Source of the DNA: Nostoc cf. commune SO-36 | Lineage (GTDB): Bacteria; Cyanobacteriota; Cyanobacteriia; Cyanobacteriales; Nostocaceae | Assembly (NCBI RefSeq): GCF_023734775.1 | Contig: NZ_AP025732.1 | Span: 5,268,501 to 5,332,500, forward strand | DNA length: 64,000 nucleotides | Reading direction: 5' to 3' | In this document: positions 17,380 to 25,290 of the stretch, in pieces | Position numbering within the stretch: position 1 is the stretch's first letter | Layout of the letters: every line of letters begins with the position of its first letter | Translations under genes and position numbers: made by a program | Notes under the pieces: model-generated | Told to the model about the DNA's origin: nothing | Seen by the model: the letters and a program-made list of their open reading frames with translations, nothing else | The model's database searches: none

Positions 17380-17877
17380 ATGATAATGAGCCAGAGTAAT
17401 CTGTTGTTACCATCTGGATGTGTCCTTCGCAAAGCAACCTCTGCGGATCAGTGGTCAATTCTATTGCTGGTATTCTCAGCAAAACTTGATCCAACCCAAT
17501 TAAATTGGCAGCAATTTTGGATAATTGAATGCAATAACAATCTTGTAGCTTGCGGACAGCTACGTAGTTTTTCAGGGGCACAAGAACTTGGTAGTTTGGT
17601 CGTTGCATCAACTTGGAGAAATCGCGGTTTGGGTACTTTGCTAACGCAGCATTTGATTAATACAGCAACACAACCACTTTATCTTGAATGTTTAGGTCAT
17701 CGATTGGCGAAGTTTTACAGTCGCTTTGACTTTGTGGAAATATCTTTTGAAGACTTGCCACAGATTCCCAGGACAAGCAGCTTGTCTACACTTAAGGGGA
17801 AATATAAATTCTCGCAATTAGCTAAAAAACTGCTCAGAATTCCTGTGGTGTTTATGAAACATCGAGGTAATTTGTGA
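17380..17877 (+). CDS. GNAT-family N-acetyltransferase
   Basis: The 165-residue protein carries the acetyl-CoA binding motif A, LGSLVVASTWRNRGLGTLLTQHLI (~69-92, quoted as family pattern V-x-x-x-x-R-x-x-G-x-G), preceded by strand IIECNNNLVACGQL and followed by LYLECLGHRLAKFYSRFDF, the motif B region. It transfers an acetyl group from acetyl-CoA to an unknown amine. The ATG at 17380 is followed by another at 17386; neither has a good ribosome site. The gene lies alone between two copies of the same palindromic repeat, and a miniature element follows its stop. Confidence 0.8.
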   Translation: MIMSQSNLLLPSGCVLRKATSADQWSILLLVFSAKLDPTQLNWQQFWIIECNNNLVACGQLRSFSGAQELGSLVVASTWRNRGLGTLLTQHLINTATQPLYLECLGHRLAKFYSRFDFVEISFEDLPQIPRTSSLSTLKGKYKFSQLAKKLLRIPVVFMKHRGNL

Positions 17878-17891
17878 TTCGTAATTAATAA

Positions 17892-18004
17892 AGCTTACGC
17901 AAGAGTTATGGAATAACGTAGATATAAAGTCTTCGACAGGAGAAGCGTACCACAGAGGCGCAGAGGACACGGAGAAATAAGAGTTTGAGAGATATTTTGC
18001 ATAA
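17892..18004. mobile_element. Miniature inverted-repeat element, diverged copy
   Basis: GCTTACGCAAGAGTTATGGA at the left and TTTTGCATAAGT at the right match the ends of the cleaner copy at 55384-55476. The interior CACAGAGGCGCAGAGGACAC...GAGTTTGAGAGATATTTTGC is also shared. This copy holds ~25 extra bases (~17918-17947). Confidence 0.6.
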
Positions 18005-18032
18005 GTAGGGGCGCAAAGACTTGCGCCCCTAC
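18005..18032. repeat. Palindromic repeat, copy 2
   Basis: It matches 17280-17307 except in the loop (12-bp stem, AGAC loop). It abuts the miniature element to its left. Confidence 0.8.
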
Positions 18033-18085
18033 AAATCTAGAAATAATCTGCGATAATTTATTTTTTGCAAGTCCCGACTCCCATT

Positions 18086-18727
18086 TTAAATCGGAGGTTT
18101 AGCAAAAATCGTTAGTAAGACAGGCCCTAGTAAATAGTGGTGATTCAAACACAATAGCCCAGCAGAAGAGCCAATAAGTTGACGTTGATTAGGGCTGTAA
18201 AGTCTAATTCCACGGGGAGAGATTGGCAATAATTGAGGTTCTGCCTCTTTATTAGAAGTAATGTCAACCAAATAAAAGCGTCCACCGGGAGAAAGTACCC
18301 GTGCTATTTCATTAAGCACCTGTTTAGGTTCCAAATAGTGCAAGAAGCTGATAGTGCTGAAAACAGAATTAAATTGACCATCAGCAAAGGGAAGAGACTC
18401 AGCTTTGCCCTCGATATAAATTAAACGTGGACGGTGGCGGTTGCTTTGTCTTGCTAGCCGCAACATATTAGCAGATAAATCCAATCCGGTGGCTCGCAGA
18501 TGGGGAAACTGAGTGGCAAGGCGCTCAAGCAAGCGTCCAGTACCACACCCTATATCAAGTACATTTGCTGGTTCTGGTAAATCGACATACTGCAATAACC
18601 GTTTGTGAACGGCTCGATAAAACACTGAAGGAAAAAGCCAGTCGTAACTCGGTGCCCATAGATCAAAAAGTAACTTTTTATTACTGAAAAAGTCATCAGT
18701 CATTAGTTTTTCGCGTTGGTTTTTCAA
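18086..18727 (-). CDS. Class I SAM-dependent methyltransferase
   Basis: The 213-residue protein has the Rossmann methyltransferase motifs in order: motif I VLDIGCGTGRLLERL (~55-69), the acidic end of strand 2 ATGLDLSANMLRLAR (~78-92), motif post-I PFADGQFNSVFSTISFLHYL (~112-131), and the ARVLSPGGRFYLVDI strand (~141-155). N-terminal WAPSYDWLF resembles UbiE-like enzymes that methylate small molecules or lipids. The start at ATG 18727 could be replaced by ATG 18703 (MTDDFFSNKK). Its substrate is not inferable. It is divergent from the Mo-nitrogenase-like gene. Confidence 0.8.
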   Translation of the reverse strand: MKNQREKLMTDDFFSNKKLLFDLWAPSYDWLFPSVFYRAVHKRLLQYVDLPEPANVLDIGCGTGRLLERLATQFPHLRATGLDLSANMLRLARQSNRHRPRLIYIEGKAESLPFADGQFNSVFSTISFLHYLEPKQVLNEIARVLSPGGRFYLVDITSNKEAEPQLLPISPRGIRLYSPNQRQLIGSSAGLLCLNHHYLLGPVLLTIFAKPPI

Positions 18728-18903
18728 TCTGACATCAAAAGTGAAGACAAATTATCAGGAACTGTAGGACTTAAATATGTAGTTAACAGTGTGCCAAAGA
18801 ACAAGCAATAAGTGCATAAAACTACAAAACCTAACTGTATTTATTTATAAAGGTTCAAGTACAACAAACTCAATCTAGTTTGAAATTATTAAGGTGAAAA
18901 ATT

Positions 18904-19191
18904 ATGACAAGCTTTATTCAAGCCCAGTTACACAATGATTTACTGCACCCAGTCCGCGAGTGGTTGGAAACGATAGAAATTCATAACTCCAAATTAGCTC
19001 ATTTCCTGTGCAAATCTATTCCTGCTCAGTGTCCCTTTGAGCGAGATATCATGCTGTTTGGTCGGAAGCTGCTTCACATACCTCCAATGTGTAAATTAAA
19101 TCCGTTATACGAGGAAGTGGTCGGTTTGCGTTTTAAAGCGCTCTGTTATCTTGCCGATGAATGCGGTGAAGATGTCACAGCCTATTGCTAA
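18904..19191 (+). CDS. Mo-dependent nitrogenase C-terminal-like small protein
   Basis: This 95-residue protein fits a cyanobacterial family named for its similarity to the C-terminus of Mo-nitrogenase proteins. The family features I recognise are HPVREWLETIEIHNSKLAHFLCKSIPAQCPFERDI, then FGRKLLHIPPMCKLNPLYEEVVGLRFKALCYLAD (described here by key residues Cys40, Cys47, Cys62, Cys83). AAGGTG lies ~8 bases before the ATG. It is cytoplasmic with no membrane segment. The function is unknown; relatives are frequent in Nostocales and are not themselves nitrogenase subunits. Its presence supports a heterocyst-type host but does not prove nitrogen fixation. Confidence 0.75.
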   Translation: MTSFIQAQLHNDLLHPVREWLETIEIHNSKLAHFLCKSIPAQCPFERDIMLFGRKLLHIPPMCKLNPLYEEVVGLRFKALCYLADECGEDVTAYC

Positions 19192-19426
19192 TAGCCAGTT
19201 GGATCGTTATTTGATCAAGCAGCGATGCCTTCTCTACGAGACGCTATGCGAACGGCGGGCACAGCCGACGCAAATTGCAGACTTACGGTTGTTACTTACT
19301 CAGGTTTATACTAAGCTAACGTACACCTAATTAGATGTTTGGCTATTAAGTAGCTGACACCTCGAAGACAGTGTTTCCAGTCCGTATTCTTGCTTACCGT
19401 ATCCTGCTGAAATCATTAATATCATC

Positions 19427-20101
19427 ATGACGCACATCTTACTGGTTGAAGATGAGGTCAAACTGGCACGATTTGTCGAATTGGAATTGAATTATGAAGG
19501 CTATCAAGTCAGTGTTGCCTACGATGGATTAACTGCACTCACCGCAGCGCGGGAGTTACATCTAGATTTAGTAATTTTAGACTGGATGTTGCCTGGTTCA
19601 TCGGGGTTGGAAATTTGCCGCCGCCTGCGAAGTATTGTTGATAGAGTGCCGATAATCTTATTAACCGTCAAAGATGAAGTGAGCGATCGCATTGCAGGCT
19701 TAGAGGCTGGTGCTGATGATTACCTCGTTAAACCCTTCACCGTTGATGAATTATTAGCTAGAGTCAGTGTTCACCTGCGAAGAAGCCACCAAGCAGGGGC
19801 CGCAGATGTTTTAAAATTTGAAGACCTGAGTTTAAATCGTCGCACGCGGGAAGTGTATCGAGATCGGCGGTTAATTGAGTTAACTGCTAAGGAATTTGAT
19901 TTACTAGAATATTTACTTGCCCATCCGCGACAGGTAATTACGTGCGATCGCATTTTAAAGGAAGCCTGGGGTTATGACATCATGGGCGATGCCAACATCA
20001 TCGAAGCTTACATTCGCTACCTGCGCCTAAAACTTGAAGCTAATAACGAAAAATGCCTAATTCAAACTGTGATCGGTGTTGGGTACACATTGCGTGATTG
20101 A
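19427..20101 (+). CDS. OmpR/PhoB-family response regulator
   Basis: The 224-residue protein has a receiver domain (1-120) and a winged-helix DNA-binding domain (~130-224). The acidic pocket is LLVEDE (Glu9, Asp10), the phosphoacceptor Asp lies in VILDWMLP (~51), the Thr is in ILLTVKDE (~79) and Lys in DDYLVKPF (~101). The C-terminal domain ends in EAYIRYLRLKLE...IQTVIGVGYTLRD, standard for this family. No histidine kinase is adjacent, so its sensor is elsewhere. It precedes the arsM gene by 155 bp with a hairpin between, so it may or may not control the arsenic genes. Confidence 0.9.
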   Translation: MTHILLVEDEVKLARFVELELNYEGYQVSVAYDGLTALTAARELHLDLVILDWMLPGSSGLEICRRLRSIVDRVPIILLTVKDEVSDRIAGLEAGADDYLVKPFTVDELLARVSVHLRRSHQAGAADVLKFEDLSLNRRTREVYRDRRLIELTAKEFDLLEYLLAHPRQVITCDRILKEAWGYDIMGDANIIEAYIRYLRLKLEANNEKCLIQTVIGVGYTLRD

Positions 20102-20102
20102 A

Positions 20103-20141
20103 TTTGGGGATTGCCCCAGTCTCTAGTCTCCAATCCCCAAA
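20103..20141 (+). terminator. Hairpin after the response regulator
   Basis: TTTGGGGATTG (20103-20113) pairs exactly with 20131-20141. It starts right after the stop codon, separating the regulator from arsM. The downstream T content is weak. Confidence 0.5.
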
Positions 20142-20256
20142 ATTCATCGTTATATGAAGATTTAGATTTTTTGGCAATCTGAGTCGAAACTTATCCAACT
20201 CAGAGTTAATTATATTAGGATGCACAAAGCTGTCATAATCTAAAATCTAAAACTGC

Positions 20257-21225
20257 ATGACCTATCTAGAAACAGCAGCGCAATTCTACCGCGAAGTTGC
20301 CCAAACTCCGCAAGTTGGACTTTGTTGTGTGCAAAGTACACCCCTGCAACTACCAGGATTGAAAATTTCTTTGCCAATGCAGGAAATGAACTATGGTTGT
20401 GGCACCACTGTTCACCCCACGGAACTAGGAAACCAACCGACTGTGCTGTATGTCGGCGTTGGCGGCGGCTTGGAAGCGTTGCAATTCGCTTATTTTTCCC
20501 GCTATGCAAGTGCTGTAATTGCTATTGAACCGGTTGAAGCCATGCGGGAAGCAGCTGCACGTAACTTGCAAATTGCTGCTCAAGAAAACCCCTGGTTTGA
20601 CCCCAGCTTTGTAAAAATCCGTGAAGGCGATGCTTTTAACTTACCTGTTGCTGATGCTAGCGTCGATATAGTCGCCCAAAATTGCCTTTTCAACATCTTT
20701 GAACCAGAAGATTTAACTCGTGCTTTAAAAGAAGCATATCGGGTATTAAAACCAGGTGGACGCTTGCAGATGAGCGATCCAATTGCTACTCGTCCAATTC
20801 CAGCACATCTTCAACAAGATGAGCGACTGAGAGCCATGTGTTTATCAGGCGCACTCACATATCAAGAGTATACTGAGCGGATTATAAATGCTGGTTTTGG
20901 TCAAATTGAAATTCGCGCTCGTCGCCCTTATCGTCTCCTAGATTCCCAAACTTATAATTTAGAAGAAAATCTACTTTTAGAAAGTTTGGATTCTGTCTCT
21001 TTTAAAGTTGAAATTCCCGAAGATGGTGCTTGTATTTTCACTGGTAAAACAGCAATTTATGCTGGTACTGAACCTTTCTTTGACGACTCAGCAGGTCATC
21101 TACTTCAGCTAGGGATTCCCGCAGCAGTGTGTGATAAAACTGCTGCTAAACTTGCTGCTATCAAGCCAGCAGAAATAATTGTTACCAATTCAACCTGGCA
21201 CTATAGCGGTGGTGGCTGTTGCTAA
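20257..21225 (+). CDS. arsM: Arsenite methyltransferase of arsenosugar synthesis
   Basis: The 322-residue protein has a Rossmann methyltransferase core (VLYVGVGGGLEALQFAYF, ~67-84; AIEPVEAMREAA, ~90-101; VAQNCLFNIFEPEDL, ~140-154) and cysteines expected to bind As(III): the Cys pair near 22-23 (GLCCVQS), Cys48 (NYGCGTT) and the terminal GGGCC. This layout is that of the ArsM subtype found next to ArsS. It methylates arsenite stepwise with S-adenosylmethionine, giving the dimethyl-arsenic precursor of arsenosugars. ArsS follows after a PiT-type transporter gene on the same strand, which makes the assignment strong. Confidence 0.9.
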   Translation: MTYLETAAQFYREVAQTPQVGLCCVQSTPLQLPGLKISLPMQEMNYGCGTTVHPTELGNQPTVLYVGVGGGLEALQFAYFSRYASAVIAIEPVEAMREAAARNLQIAAQENPWFDPSFVKIREGDAFNLPVADASVDIVAQNCLFNIFEPEDLTRALKEAYRVLKPGGRLQMSDPIATRPIPAHLQQDERLRAMCLSGALTYQEYTERIINAGFGQIEIRARRPYRLLDSQTYNLEENLLLESLDSVSFKVEIPEDGACIFTGKTAIYAGTEPFFDDSAGHLLQLGIPAAVCDKTAAKLAAIKPAEIIVTNSTWHYSGGGCC

Positions 21226-21240
21226 TTTATCAAACAGAAT

Positions 21241-21275
21241 TCAGGAGTCAGGAGTCAGGAGTCAGAATTCAAAAT
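21241..21275. repeat. GGAGTCA tandem repeat
   Basis: AGGAGTC is repeated three times and followed by AGAATTC. The same family (CAGAAGTC/AGAATTC) is inside the alpha-mannosidase gene at ~26890. Confidence 0.7.
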
Positions 21276-21377
21276 AATTATCTGCGACTGGATAATGAAT
21301 GCAAAGTTGGGATATTTCACTTATTATATTGTGAATTGTGAATTCTGACTTCTGGTTTCTTCTTTATAAAGCCCAAA

Positions 21378-22337
21378 ATGTTGTTAATTAGTCTGTTTTT
21401 AGCTACGCTTTTTTTGGCATATTCTAATGGCGCAAATGATAACTTTAAAGGTGTAGCAACGTTGTTTGGTAGCAGAACGAGTAGCTATCAAACAGCAATT
21501 TTGTGGGCAACTTTTACAACTTTTGCTGGTGCAATCACTGCGACTTTTTTAGCAGGAACACTAATTCAAAGCTTCTCTGGTGAAGGACTATTACCTGATG
21601 CGATCGCTAACTCCCCAGAGTTTCATATAGCAGTTGCGATCGCAACTGGTTTAACTGTACTCATTGCCACCCTCATGGGGTTTCCCGTTTCCACAACTCA
21701 CAGTTTAACGGGTGCTATTGTTGGCGCTGGATTAGTTGCGATCGGACTACAACTTAATTTTGCCGCTTTGGGAACTTCCTTTATTTTGCCTTTATTACTT
21801 AGTCCAATCATTGCTATTCCTTTGGGAGCAGGAATTTACTGGTTATCTGGCTATACTAATTACAAATGGCATCTACCAATCAATCAAAAAATAGTTGATG
21901 CTTGCCATTTTCTCAGTGCTGCAATTGTCAGTTTTGCTAGAGGATTAAATGATACTCCTAAAATTGTTTCATTCATCCTAATTATTGAGTATTTCTCGAT
22001 TCAAGGAGGCATCATTACAATAGCGCTCGCAATGGCGCTTGGCGGTTTACTCAACTCTCAAAAAGTTGCTGTCACCATGAGTGAAAAGATTACCTCAATG
22101 AATCATACTCAAGGCTTATCAGCAAATATAGTAACTGGAGTTCTCGTCATTGCAGCTAGTCAGTTTGGGCTTCCAGTTTCTACTACTCACGTTTCGGTTG
22201 GTTCTATTTTTGGTGTGGGATTGATTAGCAAAAAATCTAATATGCGTGTTTTTTATCAGATCCTCCTATCGTGGATTTTAACTTTACCAACTGCGGCAAT
22301 TATTAGTGGAATAACCTATAGATTATTGCAAGGTTAG
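21378..22337 (+). CDS. PiT-family inorganic phosphate transporter
   Basis: The 319-residue membrane protein shows the duplicated PiT signature: GANDNFKGVATLFG near the N-terminus (~18-31) and ARGLNDTPKIV in the second half (~192-202), plus two GFPVSTTH/GLPVSTTH motifs (~94, ~263). About nine to ten hydrophobic segments are visible. PiT carriers take up phosphate with H+ or Na+, and phosphate carriers are the route by which arsenate enters cells. Lying between arsM and arsS, it may supply phosphate when arsenate is present, or handle arsenate itself; this is inference. The ATG is 150 bp after arsM, across a repeat-rich spacer. Confidence 0.9.
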   Translation: MLLISLFLATLFLAYSNGANDNFKGVATLFGSRTSSYQTAILWATFTTFAGAITATFLAGTLIQSFSGEGLLPDAIANSPEFHIAVAIATGLTVLIATLMGFPVSTTHSLTGAIVGAGLVAIGLQLNFAALGTSFILPLLLSPIIAIPLGAGIYWLSGYTNYKWHLPINQKIVDACHFLSAAIVSFARGLNDTPKIVSFILIIEYFSIQGGIITIALAMALGGLLNSQKVAVTMSEKITSMNHTQGLSANIVTGVLVIAASQFGLPVSTTHVSVGSIFGVGLISKKSNMRVFYQILLSWILTLPTAAIISGITYRLLQG

Positions 22338-22381
22338 AAAAACTGTATTATGGTTGTGCCATTTTTAAGGAATAGTAAATA

Positions 22382-23389
22382 ATGCAAACTCAATCAATAA
22401 TTACACTAGATAAAGCAGTCAAACCGTTTAACCACAAACTCACTTCACCTTTAACAAAAAAAGGAATCACTGTTTTACAAATTAATCTAGGTAAGCGGTG
22501 TAACCTTGCCTGTACACACTGTCATGTGGAAGCCGGGCCAAAACGTACAGAAGAACTTTCTCCTGAAATTTGCGAACAATTGATTTCGCTAATCCATAAA
22601 TTTCCCGAAATTAAAATATTGGATTTGACTGGTGGCGCACCAGAAATGAATTATGGATTTAAGCCATTGGTGGAAGCAGCAACAGCAACTGGTAAACAAG
22701 TAATTGTCCGGTCTAATTTGACCATTTATTTTGAAAATGGATTTGGCGATTTACCAGAATATTTTGCTAAACACCAAGTCAGAGTTGTCGCTTCCCTACC
22801 CTGTTACTTAGCAGATAATGTTGATAAAATGCGCGGTACTGGTGTTTTTGATAGTTCAGTCAAAGCTTTGCAGTGGCTTAATCAACTCGGCTATGGTAGA
22901 GAGAAAAATTTAATTTTGGACTTAGTTTTTAATCCGCAATTACCCACCGATGAAAAATTTTCTCTAGCTCCAGAACAGAGTAACCTAGAACAACATTACA
23001 AAATGTTCTTACAAGAACATTTTGATATTGTATTTAATAACCTCTTTACCATTACTAACCTTCCAGTTGGTAGAACTAAAATGCATTTAGAGCGGAAAAA
23101 ACTGTACGCTAGCTATTTGCAGTTTTTAGAATTGCATTTTAATCTCAACACAGTTGAACATTTAATGTGCCGTGATGAACTTTCAATTGACTATCTAGGC
23201 AATGTATATGATTGTGACTTTAACCAAATGATGAATTTGCCTGCTAAGACTCGCAATGGTGAAACTTTAACAGTTGGCAAATTGTTAGAAGCTGGTAGTT
23301 TAAATCTGATTGATAAGATACAAACTGCTGCTTATTGTTATGGTTGTACTGCTGGGTGTGGTTCTAGTTGTGGTGGCGCTTTGCTGTGA
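22382..23389 (+). CDS. arsS: Radical SAM protein of arsenosugar synthesis
   Basis: The 335-residue protein has the radical SAM cluster motif CNLACTHC (~39-46, CxxxCxxC), a GGAPEMN segment (~81-87), and a C-terminal cysteine-rich tail (CYGCTAGCGSSCGG, ~318-331) that can hold more Fe-S clusters, with the CDFNQMM motif (~279). ArsS joins a 5'-deoxyadenosyl group to dimethylarsinous acid, giving the backbone of arsenosugars, so it works directly after ArsM. It begins 44 bp after the transporter stop, consistent with one operon arsM-pit-arsS. The assignment rests on motif layout and context together. Confidence 0.9.
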   Translation: MQTQSIITLDKAVKPFNHKLTSPLTKKGITVLQINLGKRCNLACTHCHVEAGPKRTEELSPEICEQLISLIHKFPEIKILDLTGGAPEMNYGFKPLVEAATATGKQVIVRSNLTIYFENGFGDLPEYFAKHQVRVVASLPCYLADNVDKMRGTGVFDSSVKALQWLNQLGYGREKNLILDLVFNPQLPTDEKFSLAPEQSNLEQHYKMFLQEHFDIVFNNLFTITNLPVGRTKMHLERKKLYASYLQFLELHFNLNTVEHLMCRDELSIDYLGNVYDCDFNQMMNLPAKTRNGETLTVGKLLEAGSLNLIDKIQTAAYCYGCTAGCGSSCGGALL

Positions 23390-23424
23390 AAGAGGCAGGA
23401 GGGAACCCACCAGTCTCAAAAAGC

Positions 23425-23530
23425 TTTTACATTGTCTCGTTGCCATCTTAGGGGCTGCCGCCTCTCTGACTTGCGGCAGAGCCGCTATGATGAGCATTTC
23501 CAGCCAGAGGCTGGAAACGAGATTTGAAAG
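23425..23530. repeat. Nested hairpin repeat after arsS
   Basis: TCTCGTTG at 23432 faces AACGAGAT at ~23516. Inside are GGCTGCCGC...GCGGCAGAGCC (~23453-23483) and CCAGCCAGAGGCTGG (~23501-23515). It looks like a compound REP element and could end arsS transcription. Confidence 0.55.
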
Positions 23531-23579
23531 GAGTTTTACCTTATAGTTGACACCAATGCGGCATACCGACAAATTACTA

Positions 23580-25202
23580 TTATTTCCCCTGCCATAACCG
23601 ACGCAACGACCGAAAAATATTTACAAATTTTTCTTCTAGCCAGAGCATAACATAATCAAGCCATTCCAAAAGTTGCTCTAAGGGGTGCTTTTCATAACCT
23701 GTTAAAGTTGCTTTGGTTTCTATCCAGTCTGGTTGTGCCTCAACTTGACTGCTTTGATGAAACTGCTGTTTCAACATTTCCCCTTTACGACTCTCGCTTT
23801 TAGTTGGGCTTTGTTTAGCAGAGGTGATTTTTCTCGATGTTTTTTGAATTGAGGCAAGATTACTATTTAGTTGTTTACTTCTCACTAAATCAGATTCGAG
23901 TTTAGGTTGTTTTACACTCAAATTCTGTGGTGAAAAATGCCCTCCTGATAAACTTGAGGCAAAAGCAGGATTTTTTCTTTGAGAAATTGTAACTGGCTTA
24001 TCACCTACAGTTTCGGTGTCACCAAATAAATCATTCCACGTTAGCCAAGGATCATTTTTTAAATCCTGGTTCTCCAACTGAGGGCTTTTAGACAAAACTT
24101 TTCTCAGGCGTGATGAGAATAGTTTACTTGGCAATTGCTCATCAGTAATTGTTGGCTCAAATGTTTTTCTACTACCAACACCAAAAAAGTAATTAAGCGC
24201 CGTCTCAATCAAAGCGTGAATATTCAGTGTATGAGTTTTCCAAATTATCAGCAGTAGCTGCAATTTCTCTGTTAGCGGCTAATTGCTCTTTGCCATAAAG
24301 AAATATGTTTAACTGAGTTTGGGCAAGTTGGACAACTTCCTGACTACGTTCTTGGACAGGTACTAAAGCATTTGATTCTAACTTAGCAACGGTTATATCT
24401 AGAAAGGCTAATAATCTATCTGTATTAAGTAAATCTTTGGGTATTCTGTCAGCTAAAACTAGAGCTTTGGCTGTATTTATGTCAGTGAGCTTTGCTAATA
24501 AACTGTCAATTTGTGGTAATAGCTGCGTTTCCTTTTTAGCTTCAATCAGACGCCAATACTGCCAGTAATTAGCAACTTCGTTAATAATTCTATTTTCTAA
24601 TTTTACCTGCTGTTGGGGTGTTAAGATGTCTAAAATTTCATTATCGGTAGTAACAAGTACTAAACTACGGTTACTCAAATTTGTAGCAATTCCCCGTACT
24701 ATTGGATGCTGCTTGAGAGCATTCTCTAAATATGAAGGATTTAAACTTACGGCTTGAGTGTCTGTAATATTTGATGATTGAGTAAGATTAACGTTATTAT
24801 TAATAAATTTTGGTCGAAAAACTCCCAAAAAAATCAAAGGTTGGAAACGTTGATATGTTTTCGTAGGAGTGGAAGCGGGTTCATCAGATGACAGAGAATA
24901 AACTGCTTCTAATACATTTTGAATCGGACTATCAGTATTTGAAGAGTTTCAGGCTGAAAATCGGTATCATTTGGTTGTAACTTCAGTCTGGTTTGTGGTT
25001 CTTTAGTATGTAGCGTTTTCCCAGATGATTCAGATGACTGAAACAGTAGATACACTGGGTAAAGTAATACCTCCACGCCCCACTTAGTGGCGACTTGCAA
25101 ATGTCGGTAGGTGTGTTCCCACTGTTGTGTTACCCGCCGAGATTGCTGGTGGACAAAGTTAAATAGTCTGCTTTGATAACGACCAGAGGAACCAGAAGAC
25201 AT
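23580..25202 (-). pseudogene. Hypothetical gene broken by two compensating frameshifts
   Basis: Three same-strand pieces form one reading. The first (from ATG 25202, basic N-terminus with KWGVEVLLYPVYLLFQ) leaves frame near 24940; the frame continues in a different register as SSNTDSPIQNVLEAV through 24837-24205; it returns near 24225, where TLNIHALIETALNYFFG continues to the stop at 23580. The outer pieces share a frame, so one base was lost and one gained (or the reverse). The joined protein would be ~540 residues with a coiled middle and a C-terminal segment WLDYVMLWLEEKF. No family is recognised. It could also be an assembly error, since the middle frame looks well conserved. Confidence 0.7.
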
Positions 25203-25290
25203 AGTAGTAATTTTTTAGTTCAAGTCTTGTATAAGTTGTGAGACTCGCGCCAAACAATAAAAACGACCAACACCTCATATTAGCGAATAT

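Noticed and set aside
18904..19191. Evidence of a nif cluster
   Set aside because: Only the small nitrogenase-like protein is present; no nifHDK or assembly genes are in the window.
23580..25202. Programmed frameshift as the explanation for the split gene
   Set aside because: Two opposite shifts would be needed and no slippery sequence plus structure is visible; mutation or error is simpler.
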